A program made the translations under genes and the position numbers. The notes under the pieces were generated by a model. That model saw only the letters and a list, made by a program, of their open reading frames with translations. It was not told the origin of the DNA and did no database searches. A DNA stretch of 64,000 nucleotides from Paroedura picta (Eukaryota > Chordata > Lepidosauria > Squamata > Gekkonidae): positions 58,773,934-58,837,933 of the forward strand of contig NC_135374.1 in NCBI RefSeq assembly GCF_049243985.1, given 5' to 3'. Below are positions 33,871 through 46,200 of this stretch, one piece after another; position 1 is the first letter of the stretch, and the number at the start of each line of letters is the position of its first letter.

Positions 33871-34394
33871 CAACCAATAGATATTCATCTTACCCTATGA
33901 CATATCTGGCCAAGCTTGAAGTACCTAGTCATAGGAGGGCCTTCACTTTGGCACGCTGCGATGCCTTCCCTTCAGCGGTATTAGAAGGAAAATATAAGAA
34001 AATACCCTATACTGAAAGGAAATGCACCTGTGGCTCTGGGCATGTAGAAACCATGGAACATGTTCTCTTTCAATGTCGATTCTATAATGAGATTCGAACT
34101 AGTCTAATTCTTCCATTGCTAGGCAGATTCCCAGGGCGCTCAGGAGAATTTTACATTTCTCTGCTGCTTGCAGATATAGAAAACAACACAACTTATAGAG
34201 TTGCTAAGTTCTGCGCAGCAGCGATCAAAATTCGTAATAGAATGGTCTGTTTTAAATTAATCTGGACAGCTGTGTCTATCTACCTTTTGTATTTTCTACC
34301 TTTTGTATTCTCTATATTTTAAGATGTTTTAATTCCTGGTTTTAATGGATGTTTCTTATGCTGGTCTATGACCGTAATAAAACTGTATGTATGT
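33871..34394 (+). mobile_element. LINE 3' end with a C-x-C...H...C knuckle
   Basis: A clean 141-codon frame (33897-34322) contains CTCGSGHVETMEHVLFQC, a CxCx9Hx4C zinc-knuckle-like motif of the kind seen at the C-terminus of several LINE proteins. A short hydrophobic end follows (IWTAVSIYLLYFLPF). The 3' end has GTAATAAAACTG then TATG repeats. It interrupts copy A, as the empty arrangement in copy C shows. Clade is uncertain; the 5' part is missing. Confidence 0.6.
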
Positions 34395-34970
34395 ACAGAT
34401 GGAGAACTGAGGAGGTTGGTAGGCCAGAAAAGGGATAGATCTTCTAGTGAGAGAAGAAATTTCTTCCCCAGTTGGAAAAGGAGATAGCTCTGAGGAGTGT
34501 AGTGATCCCTGGTCCAATGTATTTATAAACTGCGCTTTAAAATCCTGAAGAATCAATAAAATTCAAAAAGTGTACTGGTGTGTTTAGTGAAGGAATTTGG
34601 GTACTGGACAGAGTATCCCTGCCTTCTGGAAACCAAAAGAACAAAATATGCTGAAAAAAGTATATTGGAGTATTTAGAAAACATTAAATCAAAAGTCTCT
34701 CATTTTATAAAATGTATCTTACTGTGAAAAGCTGAAGAAATGTTCAGTTGCTAAGTGCTTAGGATTTGACTTGAGAATTATGAAGGCAAACAGTTCCACT
34801 GTGGGCTCATTTTGTTTCCCATCCCCTGCCACCAGTAGCCTGTGATGTGAAGCAGAAGCAAGGAATTGTGTATAATTCTGCTCTAAGTTTAATATGTTTA
34901 ATACCTTATCTCAGCTCATTCACTTTCTCCTGAGACAGTGCAGACCTCCTCTTAGGACAGCTTATCTCTC

Positions 34971-34976
34971 TTTATT
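34971..34976 (-). promoter_or_regulatory. Possible KCNE1 poly(A) signal
   Basis: AATAAA on the minus strand about 440 bp past the KCNE1 stop. The intervening sequence would be the 3' UTR. Confidence 0.4.
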
Positions 34977-35414
34977 TTGACATGTGGAGCATAAACATCA
35001 GTACTGAACAATAATAAATAAATAAGCCATACATGTTAATGTTCAGAACATTGGTCACAACTAGAAAAAAATGTTAGCCTTGACAATGGCACAGTATAAA
35101 AATATAAGGAAGGAGATAATTTTCTTCTTCCACGAACTACAGAGTACATTTAAAAATGCTGAAACATATATAAAAGGATCCGGCAAGTGTGGACATGATC
35201 AAGGGTCTCTCACCAGAACGCACAGGGCCAGAACAGGGATAACTGTGTGCTGTTCAGGAGGACAGAACAGATCTTCAGCTGTGAGCAGGAAGCCTGTCTT
35301 GCAGAATCTAAGCTTCACAGAGAACTGGTCGTGGCTCTTAGTTCCATAGTTCTGTAAGCCACAGAAGTACTTTGAGTTCATAATAGAGCATCAGGCTGCA
35401 TACAGAGTGCATGT

Positions 35415-35831
35415 TCATACACTTTTCAGGACTGACTCTGTGCTTGGAACCTTGGGTGTTGCACTGCAGCTAACAGTGTTTTGACACTGGTCAATATCAC
35501 TTAGCTCTGAATTAATATGCTTTGTGAGGACAGCTAATTTGTCTTTATAAGATAGTTTTCTTCCAGCCGTCTGCCGTGTCTCACGATAAAGGCAGTCCAT
35601 GTAATTTTCCTGCTTCTTGAAAACAATATTGCTGAGCATCAAAGCAAACAGGAGAAAGCCAAAAAAGCCAACAATAATCAGGATGAATAGAGATGCCATG
35701 ATATTTTCCTGCTCCTGAACATAGGGGTTTGTATAATTACAGCAGCGGACGCTTCTTCTATCCCTTTGTTCCACATAAAGTTGGAGCAAATTCTTCAGCA
35801 CAGAGCTTGCTTCTGTATCACTGACATTCAT
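35415..35831 (-). CDS. KCNE1: KCNE1 homolog (minK), strongly diverged potassium channel beta subunit
   Basis: This 138-residue single-pass protein occupies the KCNE1 position, facing KCNE2 across SMIM11 and FAM243A. In mammals KCNE1 joins KCNQ1 to make the slow IKs current. The membrane span, about 47-69, reads SLFILIIVGFFGF then LLFALMLS. GFFGF and MLS are KCNE1-specific landmarks and align without gaps to human 47-66. Human F57-T58-L59, the activation triplet, is LLF here. After the span, human R67-S68 are V-F and S74-N75-D76-P77 are Y-M-D-C, so D76 is kept while S74 is not. The outside part has two sequons (N2-V-S, N32-Y-T) and a C30-C31 pair. The C-terminal tail is hardly alignable. The acceptor TTTTTTTAG lies at 35850-35851 before an 18-nt leader, so the coding region is one exon. 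The frame is intact. Orthology rests on synteny plus the span; a lineage-specific KCNE paralog is the alternative. Confidence 0.85.
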   Translation of the reverse strand: MNVSDTEASSVLKNLLQLYVEQRDRRSVRCCNYTNPYVQEQENIMASLFILIIVGFFGFLLFALMLSNIVFKKQENYMDCLYRETRQTAGRKLSYKDKLAVLTKHINSELSDIDQCQNTVSCSATPKVPSTESVLKSV

Positions 35832-36204
35832 TTTATAATGCCACTCACACTAAAAAAAAGAGAGAGAACATCACATTCAACAGTTTGCAGATCTCCAAGG
35901 GTGTCTTGTGTTTGACCTTTGTGTTCTTTACCTTTCCACTTGCAACAAGCCCTCACACTCCTCAACCATTTTCAATTCCTTTTCCCAAGTACTGCTGACC
36001 TGAGGTCCTACATTATTGTGACTTGAACTGTCATGAAAATAACATGGGTCCATTCACTTGTCCAGCTGGTGCTACCACTAGGGAATCACTGTTAATGCAC
36101 TGTTAATGGCCAGCAGAATAGATGTATTAATGATTCTTCTTGCATGTCCTGTGAGGACCTGATTTCTGCAGTGCTCTAGGAACAAAAATATAATGGAAAC
36201 AGCC

Positions 36205-36310
36205 ATGGAGATCTTTATTTGTTTGTTTGTTTGTTCATTCATTTAATTTATATACTGCCCTTTCACTATGACATCTCAGATGGTATACATGGCATTGTCC
36301 ATTAGCACCC
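36205..36310 (-). mobile_element. LINE 3' tail, CR1/L2 type
   Basis: Plus-strand TTTG/TTCA repeats, then TTTAATTTATATACTGCCC and a CAGATGGTATACATGGC segment, are the reverse of a CR1/L2-like end and A-rich tail. Confidence 0.5.
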
Positions 36311-38589
36311 GACCTTGCCCCTAGTTCTTGCTGTAGTTAGACAAAAAGCTAACACATTTTACCAACCAAGACATTTATTTCTCATATTGCTGACTTTTTC
36401 AAATGCAATATTATCCACGTCTTCAAAACATCAACCCCTACTTCCTTATACACAGCACCATCAAAGTTGATTGTGCCATATCCTAACTTATCCAGTTGTA
36501 GATCCATGGCTATTTCTCACTATTAATATACATCAGGACCTGCTTGCTGTCTATGAAATTACAAAAGTCTATTTTGAAAGATCATGCAATTATATATATA
36601 TAATAATAATGGAAGAAATAAACATTTTCTACAATATAAGATGGAATTGCCTTTGCAGAAAGTCATAATGAGGCACAAACCTCCATATAAATTGCAGCTC
36701 CACCTGGACTTCCTCCTCTGCCATTCAGCCATCTCTTTGGACAGCAGCTGGCTTACAGCATCCCTTCTCCTGGCTTTCTGCTAATTCTTACTTTTGATTG
36801 TGGACAGGAAGGCATTTCCTTTTGAGCACTTTTTGGGGGAATGATTTTGTGTAAGGTCCCGAGGCAAGCTATCATGGGCCATGTGAAGCCACTGGAACAT
36901 CCTGGATGATTCAGGTTTGCTATTCCTGGCAATAGAACCTTCCTCCTCCCTCTTGAGTACTATTATAATTTAATGGCTATGTTTACTCTAGTATGAAGAT
37001 GTGACTGGTCCTCTTGGAATGTCAGCATTCGTTAACATTCAAATTGCTCCTGCAATCCATGTGTTGAAGGAGTAAGACTCGCACCATGGATATTTAACAG
37101 AGACAGTCATAGAATTACAACACCACATAAGTACATTTTAACTGTGCTGTGTAACTATAATAAGCATGGCAAGGTTGGATCCTCTTGGGTAATAGAATCT
37201 AGCATAAGCTATAGCTAATTCTTATGCTACTGCAAGACGAATGAAGGAGTAAAATTAGAAGAAACTCCAGGGCTTTACTTACTTCTGCAATAAATCTTTC
37301 CTTGTAGTGGTGGCAATGAAGCCTTGCCAGGAGCACACATGCAATAAGGAGAAGGGGGGAGAACACAGATGGGGGATGAAGATGAGTGGAGTAAGAGAGA
37401 TGTGAGGGTGGGAGACAGTTACTGTAGGAGATTAATGAAACAGGTGTCCAGCAGGACTTTAAAGAGTTACAAAATTTATACCAGCCTAAACTTCTTTGAG
37501 TCAGAAATCACTCTATCAAATAGTGTGTATGAAAGCAAGAGAAGGCATGGGGTTGGATTGGGGGGATCAATCTGGAGTTAGGAGGAAGAGTGGTTGTTGA
37601 GTTGGGATTAAGTTAGGGCAAGAGGGACAGAGAAACAGCATGCAGTGAAGGAAATTTTCTCATAGCCTGTTAATGGGAGGGAGGTTGCCTTGGAATGTTA
37701 GCCAAGCTACTGGCTTCTAGTTACAAAAAATAAATCCAAACAATATTTTCTCTGTTCTCGATGAAAATATTACTTCTATAACAGTTACCTGAACTGAACT
37801 GTTACAAGGATCCAAACAAGCTTCTCCTGTGTTCTCAGAGATGGATCATTTGTTGTGGATAAAGTTTTCTGAGTCTTCCTTTCTCTGAAAAGTAATGAAC
37901 CATCTGTAAACCTTTCAGTGCATCAACATGATAATGCTGGGTTTTCATTCCTGTTTCATCAAATCAACATAGCAATTTAGTTTCATCTAGTTTGGGGACC
38001 CACAAGTTCTCCCACAGGTACCTGGCAATCCTGGAGGCATTGCATATTATTCTGCCATACAATCACTACACTTCAGTCTTCCTCACCGGTGTCCCCATTT
38101 CCCCATGTAGTTTAGGTTCAAACTACAGATGATGCTAGGAGAGTCATATCAGTGTCCTATTCATTTTGATTGAAATGGCAGCCCAGAGGCCATGAATATG
38201 ATTGCAGCACGAGTGTTAGGAACAATTGATCAATTCTTTCCAAAGGATCACCCCCCCCCCCCGCTTCTCCAGTAGCAGGAGAAACACACAAGATTTTGAT
38301 TGTAGACCGGGCTGTTCCACCAGGCCTACGATTGAGGCCAGGAAATTAACATCAACAAAATACTGGCTTTCCTATCTGAGAACCACCTTGAAGAAACCTG
38401 CCCTAACACTGACCAAGCCTCCCCAGAAAGACTGTAACTATAATGAAGAGACAACTTTGAACCTAATTTAATTAATGTTAAACCCCGAATTAGATTATTC
38501 AATTAATTGTATTGCTATATAATTTATCTGAATGTATTCATTGAATGTTTTTAATTTTAATTTTACCTGCCCTGAACCTACCAGGGAAG

Positions 38590-38665
38590 GGTGGGTTATA
38601 AGAATAACAATAACAATAATAACAACTACAACAACAATAACAACAACAGCAACAGCAACAACAAT
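38590..38665. repeat. (AAC/AAT)n-rich microsatellite at a LINE tail
   Basis: AAT, AAC and CAG triplets alternate over about 75 bp, after CTGCCCTGAACCTACCAGGG and GGGTGGGTTATAA, which is a plus-strand CR1/L2-like LINE end. Confidence 0.7.
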
Positions 38666-40378
38666 TTCCTTGAGTAAGCTGTCCACAGGTAGATTAGTAC
38701 TGAGAGGAGTTTCTGACTGTATAAACAGCCCTTGGGGAAAGAATTAATTCCCCAATCTCTTCCTGCACCTGTGCTGTGATTTAATTGGAAGCCTGCCAGA
38801 GGCCAAACTGGATAAAGTACTGGGAAATCTTTGTTCAGATCACGAGCTTGTTTTCCCTTTGCACATAAAAGTAGTGGGAGGCCCTGATAAAGACTGAGAC
38901 TATAATGTGGGTTATGAACTCTTTTGTTCCAATCCTGCTCCCCTATCCTTTAATCTCTTCCCCATCTTGAGCACATGTTGCTCCAATACTGGAAACAGAC
39001 ACCATACAGACCATGATGGGAAAGAGTTACACCCCTTTCAACACAATATGGTTCTGATCTGGGATGGGGCCTCCTGCAATGCTATGTATGGGGGAAGAAA
39101 GCTCTGAAGTAGGGTCCCAAGTTTGTTTCATTTTTTTTTAAATTAAAGGATCACACAGTATAGAAAGTAGCAGTAATGGTGATCTGCAATCAGAATATCC
39201 CAATTTTAAAAAAAATTAGCATCCCTGTGTAGCTGCTTTGAAGATAAGAAAAGTGTCACATGAGGTGGTGGAGCTATTTAACTTTTTTTTTCCATTCTGG
39301 GCCTAAATAGCTGCTCCTGAAGCTACAGTTAATTTGGGGCAGGGGAGGAGAGACAGGCACTTACCTCTTTCATCGCAGAGCTAATTCTTCATGTATCATG
39401 GGGGGGAGGGAGATTGGGGAGCTGACACAATTTCCCATATCTTCAAAGTTGCTACATAAGGCTGCTTAAACTAATGGGCTAAAAATCACCAGTAGATTTT
39501 TATGACATATACCCCATATTTACTTTCTTTTGGTCCTCAGTATGTAAGAGCTTTACTGTATACTCAATAGAGTTAAACTGCGGCCTACTATGCACGCACA
39601 GCTTACTTTTGAGTTCCATTGAGTGTGAGTCAATAAGGCTTTGTTTCAAATGCTGTGAGTGCACTCAGAACCTTATTTTTCCTCAAATTTCTCTCTTAGA
39701 AATTTCAGAGTATATAGTCTGCACACCAATAGCAAAACTGAACATGTGCTGCAGAGCTGAAATTTCCCCCTTTTTTGTGCGGCATGGTTGGTCTCTCATT
39801 ATTTTTCAGTTTTATTCAGGGATGGGTTTTTTGAAATAGGAGATTCTTCAACCTATATTTACTCTCACGTAGTCATTTTAACAGAACGTTAGTGGTTCTG
39901 CTCCACTATTGGTTATTTTTTCTATACTGCAATATTTTGGGTTTTTTTCAAATAGGATGAGTTTAGCAATATGAATTTATCACTAAAATTGCTTGGGAAA
40001 AATTATTGACAAGGAAGGTCTGAGGTACAGTCATGAGACTTTATGAAATTAAAGAGAACAGCATTCAGAAGTGGTGTTTTTTTTGTGTATGTGTGTGCCC
40101 CAACACAGAATGAGCTAGCAAGCACTTTCCCACAAAATATGGCATTATCCTCTTTCCTCCTGTCTCAGCAACGCATGAAAAAACATTCACTATGAAACAG
40201 ACAAAATATATGTTCAGTCTGACTGCAAGTGCCATCTTGTTTGTTCCTGATAACTAACATAAAAAGTAGAAACTTGTTACTTAAAAAAAAACAATAATAA
40301 TAAGATTTTCAGAAGGATGCAATGGATTCTGGGCACATTCTGCAGCCCAACTACTGCTATTGGGCAGTGGAGACTTAC

Positions 40379-40545
40379 CTTGGCTGCCTTTGGGCAGGGG
40401 AGACACGGCCCGAGCGGCCGGCCGCGGTGTTTGCCAGGCGCGCCCGGCATGCAGGAGGCGGGGCTTCAGCGGCACAACTACAAATAGCGCCACATGCTGG
40501 GCCCCGGCCTCTTTGCCTGCGCGCCGGACAGCGGATCCCTCCCTC
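40379..40545 (-). promoter_or_regulatory. KCNE1: CpG-rich block: candidate KCNE1 promoter and 5' UTR exon
   Basis: The block is dense in CpG (CGGCCCGAGCGGCCGGCCGC, CAGGCGCGCCCGG, GCGCGCCGGACAGCGG), unlike the AT-rich surroundings. On the minus strand it ends in CAAG followed by a perfect GTAAGT donor (40373-40378). KCNE1, the next gene downstream on that strand, begins with an acceptor and an 18-nt leader, so an untranslated exon is needed. No convincing TATA box is seen. Confidence 0.6.
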
Positions 40546-41364
40546 CCTGATAGTTTTATAATTTTGTTAATGATGTTTTCTTCGTCACAGCGGATTTTGA
40601 CATGAACAGAGCCTGTTTATGGGAGCCGGTGTGCGATCGGACTCCCATGGGAGTGGGGCTTTCTTAAGAAGGTGGTGTTTGAGCAAGAGGCCCACCCGAC
40701 GGGGGAGGGGTATACTTGCTCATGGCGACAAGATGGACCTAGGCGGGGCAACCAAGGAGGTTTGCGCCCTTTGGCCCCTGCTATATGGGCCATCTCCCAT
40801 GGTATAGAGTCCAAGAGCACAGGAGGCCGTGTTTCCCAGCGGGGAAGGGCGATGGATCCTGAACGCTCTTGGACTTGGGTTTCCAGCCAGCAGGCTGGGT
40901 CGACCAGGCTCTGTTTCATGTTGCGCCAACCCATGTGTCGTGTCTTCACTGCCAATACTGGCCTCCTACCTGCCAAAAAGAGTTTGTTTTGCATGCAAAA
41001 CTTAAGCTCTTTGCATCTCCTTCTACAGAGTCCACAACTCTTGAGCTTGTGTGTCAAAGAAGGGGCAGAGATTCATCTGTAGAGATAAGCAGAACAGAGC
41101 TTCACAGCTGCTGTAGTCAGACTCAAAACATGTTTTGTCAGTTTCATGATGATTTTTTTTGCCCTTTAAAATTTTTAATGGCGCACGTGCACGCACACAC
41201 ACACACACACACACAGTGAGGATTGGCAGCTGCTGTGCTTGCTGCTGGACTTGATCCAGTGCTCGTCTTGATCCTTTCCCTCCACCCTCCCATTAAAATT
41301 CTCGTGGTTCAATGCCTTGCAAGAAAAGGAACACAGAAAAGAAATGCAATCAAGCCAAATGCCA
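40546..41364. other. KCNE1 upstream, GC-moderate, no exon recognised
   Basis: 40600-41060 is richer in GC and has overlapping frames on both strands without known domains. A (CA)n run lies at about 41192-41216. Alternative upstream exons of KCNE1 could be here but none is supported. Confidence 0.35.
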
Positions 41365-41660
41365 AGAGGAGGAGGAGGAGGAGGAGGAGAAGAGTTGTAT
41401 CTTATATGCTGCTTTTCTCTACCCAAAGGAATCTCAAAGTGGCTTATAATCGCCTTCCCTTTCCTCTCCCCACAACAGACACCCTGTCAGGTAGATGAGG
41501 CTGAGAGAGCCCTGATATCACTGCTCGGTCAGAACAGCTTTATCAGCGCTGTGGCGAGCCCAAGGTCACCCAGCTGGTTGCATGTGGGGGAGTGGGGAAT
41601 CAAACCCAGCTCACCAGATTAGAAGTCAGTGCTCCTAACCACTATACCAAGCTGGCTCTC
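41365..41660 (-). mobile_element. tRNA-headed CORE-SINE-like element, full copy
   Basis: Complete minus-strand copy of the family at 797-1080: GAGCCAGCTTGGTATAGTGG head with box B (GGGTTTGATTCCCC), core CAGCTGGGTGACCTTGGGC, and tail TTTGAGATTCCTTTGGGTAG. It ends in an expanded (CTC)n run (41366-41394 on the plus strand as GGA). Confidence 0.85.
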
Positions 41661-43278
41661 AGATAACCCTGAGATAACGGCAAGTGAGATCTAAAGAGAA
41701 CTGCAGAGGCAAGATAATGCACAAAGCAGAGAAACACACCTAGTAACCCATGGAGACAGAGGGGACAGTGGAAAGAATGGGAGTGCTCTGGGGTAGGTGA
41801 GGCGGGAGGAGGGAATAATGCCACATTATGTGGGAACGTTCTTGCTAGCCCATTCTGCATGTGGGTGCATGCGCGTGCACATGCACACACCACCACCACT
41901 TCTGAAACACATTCTCTTTAATTTTAAAAAGACTCTCTCTTGTACCTCAGCATTTCCCTGTCAATTTCCCGCCAGTGATCAAAATTTAGTGATTAGATAT
42001 TGATAGACTCATATTGATAGACTCATCTCACTTGTAAAAAAATGTTTATGATTGAAACAGTAAGGAATAGTGGAGCTGGTACACTGATGAATGGAGAATG
42101 ATGGTGGAAGGTGTAGAGTGGACAGAACAACCCCATGTGGGTGCTAGAGTGGCCTCTGAGGAGTAACAACAGGGCAGAGGGAAATCCAAGGAAATCTGTA
42201 TGCTTTTGATTTACCTTCAGTGAAGCAAGGCAAAAATCAAGACAAAACCACTCACAGGAAAACTGGTGTAACAGCCAGTAGAAAGTGAACTAAGTACTGA
42301 AGGGAGGAAAATCAATGCAGAATAATTCCCCACTCCTGATGGGCATGCATGGTGAAAGCGAGGGAAACACCCATGCATAATAGGCCTAACTTACTTAGAT
42401 AAGTTATTAGACACTATGGTCTATGCTACTGTGTTTAGCTTACTGAAATTAGGATACTAGTACGTTATTTTTATATCATTTAATGTGCTTTGCTTCAGTT
42501 CTTTTTTTAGATTTCTGATTGGTTCTACAACCCTAATCCTATTGTATTCTTTACTGAATACCCTGTCCTGCCAATTATAATGATTCACTGTGTGTAATGT
42601 GCCTTGACTCCAACTGAGAATGGCAGACTATAAATGACATAAATAAAAATCAGTGACAAATAAGTCAGGGTTTTGTCATCACTGGAAAGTCAAGGGAGTT
42701 CAAATTACTTTCAAAACTGACATCAAATATCTACATGTGTGGTCTCATATGATATGTACCCCCTGGAAAAGAAATTAGTGCAAACTGGAAGTCCATGAAA
42801 ATTGGAAATCCTATCCTTCTCCTTCTCTAGCCTCTGTAAATTCTGAGGGGGCTTGATCAGAGCAGTTTCTCTTCCTCCCCCTTCCTTCTGTTCCCTTTGG
42901 AACATAGTCTGAGGCAAATATAACCAGTTTTAGTGGTATGTGGGTTGTTTAACTTTGGGTTAATTTAATAAGAAAGTCATCTTTTTTGCATATCTATGGG
43001 ATCTCTGAGTATCTAAATACCCCATTTTGTCTGTGGGGGGCTCTGTAAAGCTACTTTTATAATTGACATACAAGGTTAGCCTGTGTACTATTAGATGCAG
43101 TCATAGTGACACATGGATCACTGTCTCACCTAATTTCATGGTGTTCTGTTCTTAGATTGTATCCACACAGCAATGTTTCAGTTTTATGAATTCACTGTCA
43201 CTGCAAAAATCTAGGCTTTCTTAGTGGCAGTGGAGCATCCACAAAGGGATTTCCTACATACTTTCTTTGGCCATCCCT
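41661..43278. other. Intergenic with a LINE 3' end at about 42470-42655
   Basis: At 42500-42540 GATTTCTGATTGGTTCTACA and ACCCTAATCC match the 3' UTR of the LINE at 54490-55110 (TTGGTTCTGCTACCCTAATC). The end TAAATGACATAAATAAAAAT is the tail, so this is a plus-strand CR1-type LINE end. The rest is unassigned. Confidence 0.5.
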
Positions 43279-43289
43279 ATATATCTACT

Positions 43290-46200
43290 CCCCCTTCAAG
43301 GATCGCTGCCTTGTTGTGGCAAGGGGGCTTGCGTAGTTCAGTGAAGCTATGAGCTATACCGTGCAGGGCCACCCAAGACGGACAGGTCATAGCTGAGAGC
43401 TCTGACAAAAGGTGATCCACTGGAGAAGGAAATGGCAAACCACTCCAGTATCTTTGCCATGAAAACTCTATGGACAGTTCCAATAGGCATAACGATATGA
43501 CGCCGGAAGATGAGCCCCTCAGGTCGGAAGGTGTCCAATATGCTACTGGGGATGAGCAGACGGCTAGTACAAGTAGCGCCAGAATGAATGAAGCGACTGG
43601 GCCAAAGCCGAAAGGACGCTCAGTTGTGGAAGTAACTGGTGGCGAAAAGACAGTCCGATGCTGTAAAGATTTTTATTCCATAGGAACCTGGAACGTCAGA
43701 TCCATGAATCAAGGTAAGCTGGACGTCGTCAAACAAGAAATGACAAGACTGAACATTGACATTTTAGGAATCAGTGAACTAAAATGGACAGGAATGGGTG
43801 AATTTAATTCAGATGACCATCAGGTATACTACTGTGGACAAGAATCTCGCAGAAGAAATGGAGTAGCCTTCATAATCAATAAGAGAGTAGGAAAAGCAGT
43901 CTTGGGATACAATCCCCAAAATGACAGAATGATCTCAGTTCGAATCCAAGGCAAACCATTCAACATCACAGTGATCCAGGTCTATGCCCCAACCACTGCT
44001 GCTGAAGAGGATGAAGTTGATCAGTTCTATGAAGCCCTACAACACCTTCTAGAAGCAACGCCAAAAAATGATGTGCTTATCATCATGGGGGATTGGAATG
44101 CTAAAGTAGGAAGCCAAAAGATAACCGGGATAACAGGCAGGTTTGGCCTTGGAGTACAAAATGAAGCAGGGCACAGGCTGGTAGAATTTTGTCAAGAGAA
44201 TACAATGGTCATAGCAAACACTCTTTTCCAACAACCCAAGAGACGACTCTACACATGGACATCACCAGACGGTCAACACAGAAATCAGATTGACTATGTG
44301 CTCTGCAGCCAAAGATGGAAAAGTTCTATCCAGTCAATAAAAACAAGACCAGGAGCTGATTGTGGTTCAGATCATGAGCTTCTTGTTGCAAAATTTAGGC
44401 TTAAATTGAAGAAAGTAGGGAAAAGCACTAGGCCACTCAGGTATGAACTAAATCATATCCCCGACGAATACACAGTAGAGGTGACAAATAGATTTAAGGA
44501 ATTAGATCTGATAGACAGAGTGCCTGAAGAACTATGGACGGAGGTTCGCAACATTGTACAAGAGGTAGCAACTAAAACCATCCCAAAGAAAAAGAAATGC
44601 AAGAAATCAAAATGGCTGTCTGAGGAAGCTTTACAAATAGCTAAGGAGAGAAGGGAAGTGAAAGGCAAGGGAGAAAGAGAAAGATACACCCAACTGAATG
44701 CAGAATTCCAGAGAAAAGCTAGAAGAGATAAGAATGCCTTCTTAAATGAACAGTGCAAACAAATAGAAGAAAACAATAGAATGGGGAGGACCAGAGATCT
44801 GTTCAAGAAAATTGGAGATATGAAGAGAACGTTTCATGCAAAGTTGGGTATGATAAGGGGCCAAAATGGTAGGGACCTCACAGAAGCAGAAGAGATTAAA
44901 CAAAGGTGGCAAAATTATACAGAACAACTATACAAGAGTGAGCTTAACATCCCTGATGACCACAGTGGGGTAGTTACTGACCTGGAGCCAGACATCCTGG
45001 AATGTGAAGTCAAATGGGCCTTAGGAAGTCTGAGCAACAATAAAGCTAGTGGTGGTGACAGCATTCCAGTTGAACTATTCAAAATCTTAAAGGACGATGC
45101 AGTAAAAGTGCTACACTCAATATGCCAGCAAATTTGGAAAACTCAACAATGGCCACAGGATTGGAAAAGGTCAGTTTACATTCCAATCCCAAAGAAGGGC
45201 AATGCCAAAGAATGTTCAAACTACCGCACCATTGCACTAATTTCTCATGCTAGCAAAGTTATGCTCAAAATCCTACAAGCTAGGCTCCAGCAATATGTGG
45301 ACCGAGAACTTCCAGAAGTACAGGCAGGATTTCGAAGAGGCAGAGGAACTAGAGATCAAATTGCCAACATACGCTGGATCATGGAGAAAGCTAGGGAGTA
45401 CCAGAAGAACGTCTACTTCTGCTTCATTGACTATGCTAAAGCCTTTGATTGTGTGGAGCACAACAAATTGTGGCAAGTTCTTAAAGAGATGGGAATACCA
45501 GAGCATCTTATTTGTCTCTTGAGAAATTTATATGTAGGTCAAGAAGCAACAGTGAGAACTGAACATGGAATCACTGACTGGTTCAAAATTGAGAAAGGAG
45601 TTCGGCAAGGCTGTATACTGTCGCCTTGCCTATTTAACTTGTATGCAGAGCACATCATGAGAAATGCGGGATTAGAGGAGTCACAAATTGGGATCAAGAT
45701 TGCAGGGAGAAATATCAACAACCTCAGATATGCAGATGATACCACTCTAATGGCAGAAAGTGAAGAGGAACTAAAGAGCCTGTTGATGCGGGTGAAGGAG
45801 GAGAGTGCAAAAGTTGGCTTGCAACTCAACATCAAGAAAACAAAGATCATGGCATCCGGCCCTCTCAATTCCTGGCAAATAGATGGGGAAGAAATGGAGA
45901 TAGTGACAGATTTTATTTTCCTGGGCTCCAAGATCACTGCAGATGGGGACTGCAGCAAAGAAATTAAAAGACGCTTGCTCCTGGGGAGGAAAGCTATGGC
46001 AAATCTAGACAGCATCCTAAAAAGCAGAGACATCACCCTACCAACAAAAGTGCGTTTAGTCAAGGCTATGGTCTTCCCAGTTGCAATGTATGGCTGCGAG
46101 AGTTGGACCATAAGGAAGGCCGAGCGTCAAAGAATTGAGGCTTTTGAACTCTGGTGCTGGAGAAGACTCTTGGACTGCAAGGCGAACATACCGGTCAGTC

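Larger units (their letters stand above)
33087..34750 (+). repeat. Unclassified dispersed repeat, copy A (possible fossil LTR), with two nested insertions
   Basis: Pieces 33087-33170, 33802-33870 and 34395-34750 belong together, because the same order is met without these insertions in copies B (62935-63819) and C (57070-58345, minus). Shared words are AGAAGTGCTG, GGGTTAATTC, CTTGAGTGACAA, GAGAGCAGTTTAA, GGGATAGATCTTCTAG and GAAGGAATTTGGGTACTGG. A TATA-like TGTATAAAAC and an AATAAA fit an LTR, but no internal retroviral sequence is present, so a solo LTR or a LINE 3' region are both possible. It is old and non-coding. Confidence 0.5.
35852..40378 (-). other. Probable KCNE1 intron 1
   Basis: If the donor at 40378 and the acceptor at 35850 pair, this is one 4.5-kb intron. 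It holds a LINE tail at 36205-36310 and a trinucleotide-rich run at 38590-38665. No other exon, RNA gene or clear repeat was recognised. Confidence 0.5.

Noticed and set aside
40617-41219. Overlapping frames of 116-146 codons on both strands upstream of KCNE1
   Set aside because: No domain, and both strands stay open because stop-poor GC-rich sequence allows it; a true exon cannot be supported.
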